Notes: generated by a model from the letters alone, not told the origin. DNA of 64,000 nucleotides from Lineus longissimus (GCF_910592395.1 NC_088310.1:11603501-11667500), one strand, 5' to 3'. Shown: positions 46,495-57,238, counted from the first letter of the stretch. Numbers and translations are program-made.

Positions 46495-47045
46495 AAATTT
46501 CCGATCAAGTGATAATGGTATTCGGCACTCTCCGCGAAAAAGGGTACCAAGCACTTGAGAATGATGTTGAAAAGGCGATGTCATATTTCAACGAGGCGGA
46601 AGTGATAGCCTCGATTGATCCATACTATTCCGGCCTTCGGGCTCTTGTCCGTGAAGATATTGATCTTTGCGCAGTACTGACGTCCTTGAACAACGGAAGG
46701 AAAGCGATGAGATGTGGTTATTTTACTGAAGCTGAGAGTAGGTTTACGGCTGCTCTAAGAAAGGCCAGAGGCTTGAAAAAACAAACAAATTTAATACAAA
46801 GACTTCGTCAGGAACTTGATAACTGCCATTACCAGCAGGGGTGGCGAGGAAAAATGGACGGAGACTGTGCATACGATGGTGGACGTTACCAAGACGCCAT
46901 TAACGATTACACAGAAGCTTTAATGAAGGCAAATGGAACAGATTTGGCTACGTCTCTGCATTGGATGCGATCTCTAGCTTACAGTCATGTTGGAAAACAT
47001 ACATTGGCTCTCGAAGATGCAAACCGAACTTTGTCTACCTACCAG
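46495..47045 (+). CDS. TRANK1-like TPR/helicase gene, TPR exon A
   Basis: This exon lies between a TTTTCAG acceptor and a CAG|GTTGGT donor. It has 2 leading bases and 183 codons and ends in phase 0. It encodes helical repeats of TPR type: LREKGYQALENDVEKAMSYF at the start, then KAMRCGYFTEAESRFTAAL, and YDGGRYQDAINDYTEALMK followed by LAYSHVGKHTLALEDANR. TPR units bind partner proteins. The frame stays open to the exon start, so either an earlier exon supplies the start or translation begins at ATG 46515. The next exon is 9.3 kb away, across an intron full of Helentron-like elements, but phase and repeat type continue. Confidence 0.8.
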
Positions 47046-47225
47046 GTTGGTCTTATTTTATTCAAATAAGGTAAACTGCCCCTCCCATTGTTCTCCATTC
47101 GTACACTCGAGAATTGTGAATAGAACACAGTGGATGGGTTACCTTTCCCCGATTATGCCTGATATATTTATTTTACTCATTCAAAGGAAAGTATAGGTCT
47201 AAAACATCATTTCATGACTGCCATT

Positions 47226-48133
47226 TTTTTAGCTCACTTGGCGAAGCTTATGTGATCACGTCTTGTCGATAGGGCGTTCCGAGAGTCCGTCCGTCGGTCC
47301 GTCTGTCAACAATGGTGGCACGTTTGCTCACTGTTGAGTCTAGAAAGTTGAAACTCTGTGTGAGGATGTCTTATGACAACATGACTTGACACACAACAAA
47401 TCATCGCCAGCTGACCTTTTTTCAGGGCTCCAGGCGGCCAACTTTGAAACCTTATTTTGTCAATATCTCATGACCGCCGATAGCTATAACCATGACATTT
47501 TTACTGTCTATACTTCTGATAAGACTACATGATATGATGTACGAGTTTTTGATTTGACCTACTTTTGAAGGTCACTGAGGTCAAACTCTATAACTTCAGC
47601 GAAGGTGGCACGTTTTGTCATTTTAATTTTTCCTAGACTCTTCAAATTTGATATGTAGACACGTATTGGGCATCTGAACATATCAACAAAAACCCAGTTT
47701 AATGTGACCTACCTTTCAGGTGTCAGTAGGTCAGGTCATAAAAGTCAATGTCGGTTATATCAAGAAACCTTCACTGTGTGATCCTCAAAGGTGCATCATT
47801 GATTGATACATGTATGATCAAGATTGACGTGCTTATAACACTTTGACCTTGACCGAAGTTGGTAGGTTTGACTACTACATGTACTTGTCACAGATTCTTC
47901 AAATTCTGTTTGGAGACACCTATTAGGCATCTGTTCAAGTTGACCCAATTTAGGTCAATTGTCTCCTAATTTTGACCTTGTTATCAAATTCACAGAGGTC
48001 AAACTACCAAATAAGTGTCATGGACAGTGCCACATTTTTTGTAATTTGTAAAACTCAATTTAACCTCCATATATCATTTCATCTACCACTAAATGATTCC
48101 CAGGTGAGCACAATGTCCCCAGGACATTTCATT
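47226..48133 (+). mobile_element. Helentron-like (HINE) element, copy a
   Basis: The 5' end is TTTTAGCTCACTTGGCGAAG followed by GTCCGTCCGTCGGTCCGTC. The 3' end has CAGGTGAGCACA, complementary to the 5' GCTCAC, then the hairpin AATGTCCCCAGGACATT and TCATT. The body has paired GGTCACTGAGGTCAAA-like motifs, shared with copies b and c. No ORF is credible. Confidence 0.7.
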
Positions 48134-48617
48134 CAAAATGTTTTAATCAAAGGTACAATAGTTTTTAAAGAAAGGTTTTCCAACGCCACGGAAAATAAAT
48201 ATAAAATAAATAAAAAATATAGAATTTGTAAAGCGCCTTTCCAGGTCACCCTGCTCAAAGCGCTACCTCCTCTATTTTTTTAAGTGAAGATTGAACAAGT
48301 GTGTTTTAAGAAGGGATTTGAATTGGGTGAGGGTCTCAGCAGATGTAATTGCTTTGGGGAGTCGATGTAAGTATGCCTTACATATTTTGCAAAAACATAA
48401 CACTTTTCACCAGTCATTCCCGGAACTGGTTATTGGCACTTCAGCACAGGTGATGTTCTGAAGATCCTAATATAGGGTTCAGATTTTAAAAAAAACATTT
48501 TTGCTCACTCCCCTCACAATTGTGTTAAGACCAAGAGCTGTGGCACAGCTAGGGGGGGGGGGGGCAGCCCCAGTTGTTCCTGACTATTTAGATCACGTGA
48601 GGCAAGACCACCATTGA
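48134..48617. other. Spacer between two Helentron-like elements
   Basis: No gene. It contains a 13-G run (48552-48564). Confidence 0.5.
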
Positions 48618-48673
48618 TTTTTAGCTCACCTCTTAGCAGAGGTGAGCTTATCCCATACCGTGGCGTCCGTTGT

Positions 48674-48720
<47 letters not shown>

Positions 48721-49760
48721 CGTCGTCCGTTAGCAGGGCACGTTTCGTAACTGTTAGAGCTATTGAGTTGAAACTTAGTAGACATGTACCCTTATGTAAT
48801 GACACCTTGGAGACCAAGTTTCGGTCCGATTCGTTTCATAGTTTGGCCACCAGGGGGCCAAACGTTAAAAGTGAAAATATGCAATATCTCCCTTAATAGT
48901 AGTCGGGAAATTTTGAAAAAAATATGGTAGGTACTTCTAGCAAAGGTGCATCATATATCCTCCGGGTTTTTGATTTGACCTCCTTTTCAAGGTCACAGAG
49001 GTCAAATGGTGTAAATTGGCCGTTAGGATGTAACGATGGCACGTTTCTAAACTGCAATGACTATTGATACCAAATTTGGTACACATTTACCCCTTAGTCA
49101 GGTGATCTCAGGGACCGAAGTTTGGTCCAATATGATTCACCACTTGACCACCAGGGGGCAAAATCCAAAAACCTTAAAAATGTGATTATTCCTTAACTTC
49201 TTGCCTGATTGCCACCAATTTGATATCATGGGTACATCTAACCACCATACAGTATATGTCACACAGGTTTTTAATTTGACCTTCTTGTCAAGGTCACAGA
49301 GGTCAAATGGCGTAAATTCGCTGTCAGGCCGTAACTATGGCACGTTTCTTAACTGCAATGACTATTGATCACAAATTAAGTACACATGTACCCCTTGGTC
49401 AGGTGATCTCAGGTACCGAAGTTTGGTGCGATCTGATTTGCCGTTTGGCCTCCAGGGAGGGGGCCAAATCCTAAATTCTTCAAAATGCCATTATTCCTAG
49501 TAATGACTTGCCCGATTGGCACCAATTTTATATCATAGGTACATCTAATTCTAACAACCATTCAATGTGTCACCCGGGTCTTCTTTGATTTGACCTACTT
49601 TTCAAGGTCACAGAGGTCGAATGTACTGTAAATTGGCCATTTTGGGGAAATTGTAATTGCTTGGACCTACATCAAACCTAACACTACATGACACAATACC
49701 ATGCTCTTTATCCATCTTTCCTCCACATGAGGTGAGCACAATGGCCCTGGCCATTTCATT
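48618..49760 (+). mobile_element. Helentron-like (HINE) element, copy b
   Basis: The 5' end (TTTTTAGCTCACCTCT, TAGC, AGAGGTGAGCT) is a perfect 11-bp-stem hairpin, followed by a (GTC)n array. The 3' end has GAGGTGAGCACA, complementary to the 5' AGCTCACCTC, then the hairpin AATGGCCCTGGCCATT and TCATT. Internally, a module of about 300 bp (GGCACGTTTC.., GGTCAC AGAGGTCAAATG) is repeated three times. No protein is encoded. Confidence 0.8.
48666..48732 (+). repeat. (GTC)n microsatellite
   Basis: About 17 GTC units, just inside the 5' hairpin of the surrounding element. It produces poly-Arg or poly-Ser frames on both strands that are not genes. Shorter GTC arrays occupy the same relative position in copies c (53228-53268) and e. 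Confidence 0.95.
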
Positions 49761-51536
49761 TAAGCCTTTTAGCAGTTCAATTGTCAATGTTTGACCGCGA
49801 GGCATCAAATACTGCGTGGGGTTGTGAATCTGAAATTTTTATATGATATTTCGGACAGTCGGGCAAGTAAATGGTGAAAAGTAAACTGGAAGTTGACCAC
49901 GGAATTTTTTGATAATCGACAAATTAGACAGATATTGATATTTCCACTCTTTTCAGCCAACTGGCAGAAAAATCTCAAAACACGCCCCCTATTACCAAAT
50001 TAGCAAAATTCCAAATTAATTTTTTCATCAAATAATTTCTTTATATCTGTAGACTTTCCACACAAATATTTTTTCAATACCTCTCTAAATATGTACTTGA
50101 GAGTTAAAAACATACTAGCGTCTAATTGATAGGTCTCGACCCTCCAACCTATGAATATTCATTGGTGGCATTGTCTCACGTCGGTGATAGAGCAGTAGGG
50201 GATGTTCACGGTGTACTACATCCAGACGTAATCAGTGGTTTTGAATATACTCCGATTCCCTGATGAAATCCTTGCCTCTTTTTTGGGAGTCAGCTCTGTA
50301 TTAAAAGCGGATTTCGCTCGAGCAACATGCATAATGCACAAATCAAAATCAAGGCGATCTTAATTAGAATAACTGTCATCAAATCAAACGAGAGTTTCTG
50401 AGTAGAAGCCTATTGCAAATATGATCTTTCCTTGTTTGAGTAACTGATCTGGACCAGAAATTTGAACAGGAATAAAGTAGGCACATTTTCAACGCCCGAG
50501 AAAAAGTACGGAAAACAGCGGCTGAATCGGCTGTTGTATGGCGAAGTCCGCTTTCAAGCTTGAGTTATCGAAGGCTCTTTCTTGAATTGCGTGTCCCCGG
50601 CTGCAAGTGTGTTGCAATTCGTAATCACTACTATAATGGACGTAGAGCTGAAATAGTTTGTCACACATCTCCTCCGTCAGTTCAGATCGGATGACCTCGA
50701 AACTTTTCCTGAAAGTCGTGGTTGATATGGAGATGGTCCTCGCCGGGTTAAATGGGTAAACTTTGCAGCGATCTAGGAGAAATAGCATTTTTTGTTCTTT
50801 CTATATATGGGCATACTCATTAACATAAGGGGCCATTTCAGCAGGTAAGATTTGCATATGGGGTCATCTATTAAATGAAAAGTGTGGGATTATACAAAAA
50901 TAAGCCGGGAAAGTACTGGGGCCATTATATGTTTAAAGCATTCATCCATCTCCGCAATTTTCCCCCTTTATTTTGGTCGTACTCTTTCACCTAACGTTGT
51001 TAATCGCTCTTAATTTTTCGAAATACCGAATGGGAATTCATCACGTGATACACGTCACATAATAACAAAACCGCCTCACCCGACCCCGTCTGGTGCTGCC
51101 ACCCACTATGCTCGCCGCATTTGTTGTACTAAGTTGGTAACTTCACGCCATTGCCTCTTCACCATTCGCGAAATAGTTCGTCAAAATGGAGTGGAGTTTG
51201 ATTTTTCCGGTCACAACCCCTCAGTCCAATCAACCCATATCACCCAGATTGTCCCAATCATCAAAATCAAGACAACATCACAACCCCCAGACATATCATT
51301 TCATTTCGCCCAAATTGCCCCAGCCCCACAGTAAGCCAACACCCTAAAACAACCCGCGACACGGGTATTATGCTAGTAAATACAAAACACACTTCAACAG
51401 AATGTTTGACAGCATGAAATCGATGTAGATTGAAGAATCAAAACGTTAGGAACGTGTTTATTGTATTATACCGCCAATCTGAACATAAACTATACAGTAT
51501 ATATACAGTATATTCTCTTACACTTCGGACGCAGTG
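49761..51536. other. Unassigned intronic sequence
   Basis: A 99-codon minus-strand frame (50489-50788) is not recognised and shows no splice support. GAAAGCGGACTTCGC-like motifs are inverted at about 50304 and 50540. Nothing else is clear. Confidence 0.45.
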
Positions 51537-52390
51537 GACCGGTGTAGAAGTTATTTATGTCCGAGCAAGGTTAGAATGTCCGGGGAAGAAGTATTCTATA
51601 ATGCACTTTTAATCTCTGAGGAATTGACGGTCATGGCCTTTATATAACCATTTACCATAATGCGTCAGAGTAGGACACTTCCTCCAGGGGGACAGTTTCT
51701 TCTACTACACAGGTCTCGTCCTGAAGGACGAAAGAAGATCAAAATGACGAAATGGACTAATGGGAGTCTACGCTTCCCCGATATCAGATATAAAAAGGGT
51801 CCTGTGTTTCCGTGTTCTATGTTCCGCAGCTCCTATATTTCCCGGGCTCTATGTTACCGACGAACATAGTGCAGCAGGTGTGTTTCGGATTGCTAAAAAT
51901 CAGTTTTCAACCTGTTTATGCATTGATTATATGGGACACGAGAAAGTCGGGAGTTACCCATTACTAACCCTAACCAACTCTCTTACTCCTGCTTCTCGTC
52001 CTGATCGGTGTAGAAGTTTGAAATGTCTCAGAATGTCAGGAGAACAAAGGGTTCTATCATGCTTTAATCTCTGAACTATTGATGGTCGTGGTCTCTAGAG
52101 AAAAACGTACCATTATCCATCAAAATCCAGTTAGGCCAGACACTTTCCAATAAGGGGGACACTTTCTACTTATACACCGCCCCTGACCCAGAGCCTTCAC
52201 CTAATTCAAACTTGATATATCTATCTGTAACCAAGGTCTGACATCATCCCTATTTTCCAGAGTAGATACTCTTTACAAACCACAAATTTGGTCCTTTATC
52301 GTATTGGAGATTAAAGAACCAGGAGAACACACATATAGATCCCTGGGAACATAGTACGCGGGGAACATAGGGATGACCCTATTTCAAATG
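51537..52390 (+). repeat. Diverged direct duplication (unit about 470 bp)
   Basis: Shared blocks occur in the same order in 51537-51712 and 52010-52178: GGTGTAGAAG, AGAATGTC, TTTAATCTCTGA, TTGA.GGTC.TGG, CCAGGGGGACA/AAGGGGGACA and TTTCT.CTA. Each is followed by CTATGTTCCC/GGGAACATAG motifs. It is non-coding and intronic. Confidence 0.5.
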
Positions 52391-52656
52391 ACACGCATGT
52401 GCACTAAACTAGTCATTTATTATGTTTATGGTAGCAAAAACTCCCAATGCTCAGACGAACAATCATAATTGTAGGCTGTGAAGAGTCGCCTGCAATAGGG
52501 AATTACGGCATTCGATAAAACAGCTAAATTGACCCTTGCCAAGGTTGGGTATTATGCTCACGCATGAATGATGTTCAATGTAGTTCGATCTGAATTCTTT
52601 CAACTTCTTGGCGAAGAAACGTACTTGTGGTAATGCGCCATGTGGAGACACTGTTA
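52391..52656. other. Unassigned intronic sequence
   Basis: Nothing recognised. Confidence 0.5.
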
Positions 52657-52866
52657 CCACGGTGGGTAAAAGTATTGGTTTACCTTTGTAACACAATAGA
52701 AACACGACCCTCCTGGCACAGTGCTTGAGGGGAGCAATAGGAAAAAAAATGCTGGGCTTGAAAGCCTCAAATGAACTAATCTTTTGCCTGTTTTTATTGT
52801 GTTGTAATTTCCTCTCCAGGTAAGCACGTACTTTGCATAGGCAAACCGATACCTTTACCCACCGTG
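52657..52866. mobile_element. MITE, CACGGTGGGTAAAGG family, copy 3
   Basis: The left arm reads CCACGGTGGGTAAAAGTATT followed by GGTTTACCT and TTGTAACACAATAG. The right arm is the inverse: TATTGTGTTGTAA, GGTAAGC, GCAAACCGATACC, TTTACCCACCGTG. The element is 210 bp and non-coding. Confidence 0.65.
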
Positions 52867-53190
52867 TTTACACGGTTGGCCTGCTGGAAAAGTGAAAGAC
52901 GATCATTCCAACAGTGTTATTGAGTATAGAACAGCGTACGTGTGTATGGCGTTCCGCAGAAACATAGAAATTAATTAATTTGACTTAATTATGGACCTGG
53001 CGAAATTCGAATAATCTAAAAAGGGTTCTCAAAATCATTTCTCTAGACATGAAATAACAGTAATAATACTTGATGAAAATAACTGATCTCTGGTTAATCG
53101 TTGAAAAAAATAATTAGTATCTTTATTGGAAATACTCTCAGTAGAGAAAATTAATTAGAAAATATATCACAAATGTTGTTCCGTACTGCT
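52867..53190. other. Unassigned intronic sequence
   Basis: AT-rich. Nothing recognised. Confidence 0.5.
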
Positions 53191-54160
53191 TTTTGGCTCA
53201 CCTGTGAGCCTTTACCATCACGCAGTGTCCGTCGTCGTCCGTCGTCGTCGTCGTCGTCGTCGTCGTTAGACATGGGTGACACGTTTTGTAACCGCTCAAG
53301 ATTTTGAACTCTAACTTGGTACACATGTACCCCTAGGTGACCGCTACTCAGAGACCGAATTGCGGCCTCATATGATACACGGTTTTGCCACCAGGCAAAA
53401 CTGAGGTAAACAAATGGAAAAACTGTGTTTTCTCCCTTATTACCGTCCGAAAAAATATAGTAGGCACTTCTACCAATGGGACATCACATATCCTCCGGGT
53501 TTTTTATTTGACCTACTTTTGAAGGTCACAGAGGTCAAAGTTTGTCGGCAGCAACGCCGTTATTCGGTGGTGGCACGTTTCGTAACCACTTTAGCCAGAT
53601 ATCTCAAACTTGGTACAAATGTACCCCTGTGTGACCCCTACTCAGAGACCGAGTCTTGGCGTAATACAATAATGGTTTGGCCAATAGGAGGCCAAACGTT
53701 AAAAGTGAAAATATGCGATTACTTGCCCAATACTGGTCCGAAAAATCTGAAAAAAAATATGATAGATACTTCTTGCAGTGTTACATCATGTATCCTTTGC
53801 GGTTTTTTTACCTACTTTTAAGGTCACAAGGTCAAGGTCGTCCAGGGGCACTGCCGTTAGACAACAGTGGCACTGCCGCTAGACAACAGTGGCACGTTTT
53901 GTAACCGCTGAAGCTATTGAACTCTAACTTAGTACACATGTACCCCTGGGTGATCGCTACTCAGAGGCTAAATTGCGGTCTCACATGATTCACGGTTTGG
54001 CCACCAGAGGGCCGAAGGTCACAAATAAAAATATGGGGTTTCTCTCTTATTACTGGTCTGAAAGTGAAAGATTTGAAGAAAAAAATAACCTCCAACTCGA
54101 GGAAACTGTCACGCACGCTGGAACACTTGCCATTGCCAATCCACCACCATGTACAGAAAG

Positions 54161-54985
54161 GAAGCACCTGCCCAATTTCAAACTTCTACATCCTCAAACT
54201 GCTTCAAGCTCAAGTCCATTCCCACTAAAATTAGTTGTGTTTTTGAGAAATGACGTTGAGGTTATAAAAGAAACATACACTCGTGATGATCAATATGAAG
54301 CTATCACTCTTCACATTTGTCCCACATATCACCATGAAGGTTACTTTATTATCATAGTCCATGTATACCCGAGGAAAAATATAAGCCTAGACCTACCCAG
54401 ACTTTTCACCTCCATTAAACTGTCTTTACTACATAACTTAGACACATTAGACTTGCGGAGTCAAAGGCAGCTTTTAGAACAATGCTAAAAGCACACCTTT
54501 TTCGAGTGTATTTCAAAAGCGCCTGAGAGTTGGTGAAATTTTTCACCAAATTTGGGCTCTTTAGAAATGTCATATTTGATTTGATTTGATAACTGTGCAG
54601 ACAAAAAATGTGTAATTCTTGGTGCTTTCAATCAGTACCACACTGACAAAGACAAACACTATAATCATGATAATTCATCTCTGGAACAGCACATGGCCCA
54701 ACATTATCACTGCCAACAGCTCATCACAGTTAACACAGCTAAAGTAATGGTACCTGTATGTCCCGACCCTACACCAAAAAAAGGAAAATGTCTGTGAAAA
54801 CAAAGAACACAACTACTGAAAAAAGTGAAACAAAAGCAAAAATTGTATCAAAAGATCTGAAATTGGATTTAATATTTGCTAATGAAGCAGTCATCAGAAA
54901 CATAGCTTATGCTCATGCTATTCAAAACTGGTGTTCTAATCATAAATTCGGGCATGTTGCTCTGACGTATCAGCCAATATTGATA
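54161..54985 (+). pseudogene. Endonuclease (EEP fold) domain 1, decayed
   Basis: Fragments in order are FPLKLVVFLRNDVEVIKETY and EAITLHICPTYHHEGYFIII, then after an insertion CVILGAFNQYH and HYHCQQLITVNT, then LDLIFANEAVIRN with NWCSNHKFGHVALTY. It aligns with domain 2 throughout. The catalytic GDFN has become GAFN and the SDH motif has become SNH, so it is inactive. A truncated LINE end sits inside it (54439-54588), and frames differ between parts. Confidence 0.65.
54439..54588 (+). mobile_element. 5'-truncated LINE 3' end inserted in endonuclease domain 1
   Basis: The frame KAAFRTMLKAHLFRVYF ends in TGA, as does the C-terminal tip of many non-LTR reverse transcriptases. A 3' untranslated segment follows, with a terminal (TTGAT)n run, as in CR1/L2-like LINEs. 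ATAACT occurs at both borders (54433-54438 and 54589-54594), consistent with a short target duplication. It interrupts the endonuclease between LLHN and the CVILGAFN part. Confidence 0.6.
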
Positions 54986-55039
54986 AAGATAGTATTCAAC
55001 AATGCTAAAGCAGTCAATGAAAACTTAAAAAATTGTCAA

Positions 55040-55660
55040 GGTGATCCAAATGTCCTTGCAGCCTCCATTGTTGCATTTGCAGAATCACGGTTAAACCAAT
55101 CCAATTCAGACAGTAGTCTCTCACTGCCTAATTTCCAGCATTTTCGTCATGACCAACCCCAGGTCCATGGCAACAAACGACCTCTACATGGTTTGATTTT
55201 GTATGTAAAAGAAGAATTCAGAATTCTAGAAAAGATATTTTACAGAAACCAAAAATTCGAAGCTATATATACATGTACACACTCCCGAAATTCTCCCGAA
55301 ATATTCCACATATTAATCGTTTATGCATCACCCATATGTTCATTTCAACATGTCACTGATAATCTCACCACCTGCCTCCGATCATACCAGCCGACTGAAA
55401 CATGTGTCATTCTTGGTGACTTCAACATGAATTCAATAGTGGGAGGTGAAAATTACAATGCCAAACTTGAAAAATTCTTTCTTCAGGAATATAACATGAA
55501 GCAAACAGTCACTGAAGAAACAACTGATTACCACAACACATTAGACATTGTATTTACAAATGCACATCATGTGGACCATACAGGGGTCATTGACAGTTGC
55601 TGGTCTGACCATAAAATGATATATATAGCTTTACCAATGTCAGAATCACTGACCCCATAG
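55040..55660 (+). CDS. Endonuclease/exonuclease/phosphatase domain 2 (Helentron type)
   Basis: This is part of a 300-codon open frame (54758-55660). It carries the complete EEP signature: Glu in VAFAESRLN, the Asp/Asn pair in CVILGDFNMNS, Asp in NTLDIVFTNAHHVD, and the terminal SDH in CWSDHKMIYIALP. Such domains nick DNA. No reverse transcriptase follows; the stop is 46 bp from the element end. That argues against a LINE origin and for the C-terminal endonuclease of a Helentron protein. The 5' part of the frame (54758-55040) is the tail of domain 1 plus linker, so this is unlikely to be a whole protein. Confidence 0.65.
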   Translation, partial: GDPNVLAASIVAFAESRLNQSNSDSSLSLPNFQHFRHDQPQVHGNKRPLHGLILYVKEEFRILEKIFYRNQKFEAIYTCTHSRNSPEIFHILIVYASPICSFQHVTDNLTTCLRSYQPTETCVILGDFNMNSIVGGENYNAKLEKFFLQEYNMKQTVTEETTDYHNTLDIVFTNAHHVDHTGVIDSCWSDHKMIYIALPMSESLTP

Positions 55661-55706
55661 CCTTCCCTTTGACCCAGGTGAGCACATGGTCCCTGGACCA
55701 TTTCAT

Positions 55707-56316
55707 TATCATTTGAATTATGAAGTAGGTCTACCTTTCACATTTTTATGTAGGCCGTACAGTGTAACAGTGCCCTCTATGAACAGATATAGGACGCTAA
55801 TTATGTCCATTGGTATGCCATTTTGTACTCTAAAGTTGGCAAATTTTAATGTCAGTGTCATAATAGAGAACGAACAAAAACAAGGAATAGTTAGCTCCAT
55901 GTGGATAAATATTTATTTGCAACCAGGGTAAAGCATTCTTTCCTGAATGTTTGGATAACATTTAGTAAAAAGACATAGTACCTGCGTGTAAACACAACTG
56001 TCGTGTTTCCACAGTAGATCATGTGAACACAGCTTATGGTTTTCACATTGCGCTCACACAGTAATATGTAATGTTAAAACATCCTGCGCTTTGTGTGAGA
56101 CAAAAATTGATTACACATGACCAGTGTCATCTTTCATGATATTTAAACTTGACTGGTGGTAAACTCTAGACAAATTTTGCATAACAAAAAACGATGGGTA
56201 AAAACTGGTAAATGCTGGCAGAGATGTACTTTTTTGCGCGCTTAATTACATACGTATCTTTGATTGAATGTATACAATGTGTTAGAGCTACAACTATATG
56301 CATATTGTTTTGCCAG
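55707..56316. other. Unassigned intronic sequence before exon B
   Basis: No coding exon. Ends with a TTTTGCCAG acceptor. Confidence 0.5.
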
Positions 56317-56470
56317 GGATATTTGAGGGCTGCGACTGTGCTGAAGGCCATGAAGAAGCCACAGCAAGCCATTACAGTTTTGACGAAAGGACTAGCAGAA
56401 TATAATCCTCCGCAAAATATCAAGGTGGACTTCATAGTTGAAATCGTAGTGTTAACCAGCCAGCTTGGAG
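56317..56470 (+). CDS. TRANK1-like gene, TPR exon B
   Basis: Begins in phase 0 after TTTTGCCAG and ends in phase 1 before GTACGA. It encodes GYLRAATVLKAMKKPQQAIT followed by VLTKGLAEYNPPQNIKV, a further TPR unit that continues the repeat pattern of exon A. The phase matches exon A at one side and exon C at the other. Confidence 0.75.
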
Positions 56471-56929
56471 GTACGATGAGATATTTTGCCTTGCCTTCTT
56501 TAGAAAGAATACTCTCTTGATGATGGCGTCAGTGTGCGTTACCCTAACCCACTAATCCTAAAACATTTCTGCAAACTCTTTGTTTAACAGTTGAGACTAT
56601 AGGAGAATGAATTGAAACTTAGTGTATTTCGAGCACTGCCGGTCACCTGATTAAATAGTACTCGAATCAGTATGTTAAAGTAAAACTGCGTCACCTGACT
56701 TTTAAACGGCTATGCACCAATACCGGTGCACTGAAAAAAACATGCAAAACCCAACGTTGACATTCAAGTCTTAAGGTTGAGAGCTCACATCCGCCTATTT
56801 ATTTTTTGCGTGAATAGGAGATTTCAGCAAGTAACCGTTTAGTCTTTGTATATTGTAGAAACGTTTTTTTATGTTCCATCTTGCATACATTTTACTTACC
56901 ACGTTTGTTTACATAACTTATACATTCAG
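56471..56929 (+). other. Intron between exons B and C
   Basis: Begins GTACGA and ends ATACATTCAG. No other feature was seen. Confidence 0.6.
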
Positions 56930-57238
56930 GGCGAAGGCAATTTAGCATGCCGTTTGACATTGATGCCGAGACATGGAGCTGTGTTTTTAAAGCGCTAGCC
57001 GACCAATGCAAATGGGACGAAATGAAAAAGTTGCTTTTAGAACAATCATTGAAAAACATGGAATCCTGCGGAAAAGACATAGACATTGTCGACCTGATTA
57101 AATACTGCAGGATGAACCTTCAATGCATGACTTGGGGTCAGAGCTTAGCCGCAGCACTGATGGAACGAGGCAGTTGTTTTCCTCGTTATGCCGCTGCCAC
57201 ACTCATGAAAAGAGCATTGGAGTTTGGAATTGGCACAG
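56930..57238 (+). CDS. TRANK1-like gene, exon C
   Basis: Acceptor ACATTCAG, donor CACAG|GTAGGG, phase 1 at both ends. It encodes SMPFDIDAETWSCVFKAL, DQCKWDEMKKLLLEQSL, LIKYCRMNLQC and YAAATLMKRALEFGIGTG, a helical segment linking the TPR region to the large exon. The ...GCACAG|GA junction with exon D makes a Gly codon and keeps the frame. Confidence 0.75.

Larger units (their letters stand above)
53191..55706 (+). mobile_element. Helentron-derived element carrying endonuclease domains, copy c
   Basis: The 5' end (TTTTGGCTCACCTGTGAGCC) is a 7-bp-stem hairpin, followed by TTTACCATCACGCAGTGTCC and a GTCGTC array. The 3' end has CCCAGGTGAGCACA, complementary to the 5' GGCTCACCT, then the hairpin ATGGTCCCTGGACCAT and TTCATT. 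Unlike copies a and b, it encodes two tandem apurinic-like endonuclease domains in its 3' half (54161-55660). The final stop is only about 46 bp from the 3' terminus. In autonomous Helentrons an endonuclease domain forms the C-terminal end of the Rep-helicase protein, so this looks like a derivative that lost Rep and helicase. Confidence 0.7.
47046..56316 (+). other. 9.3-kb intron of the TPR/helicase gene
   Basis: It starts GTTGGT and ends TTTTGCCAG. About half of it is Helentron-like DNA on the same strand as the gene (47226-48133, 48618-49760 and 53191-55706), with a MITE and a tandem duplication besides. Confidence 0.65.

Noticed and set aside
48626-48896. Arg-rich or Ser-rich ORFs on both strands
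   Set aside because: They are products of the (GTC)n microsatellite inside a Helentron-like element.
50489-50788. 99-codon minus-strand ORF in the large intron
   Set aside because: No recognised domain, partner exon or repeat support. Kept only as unassigned.
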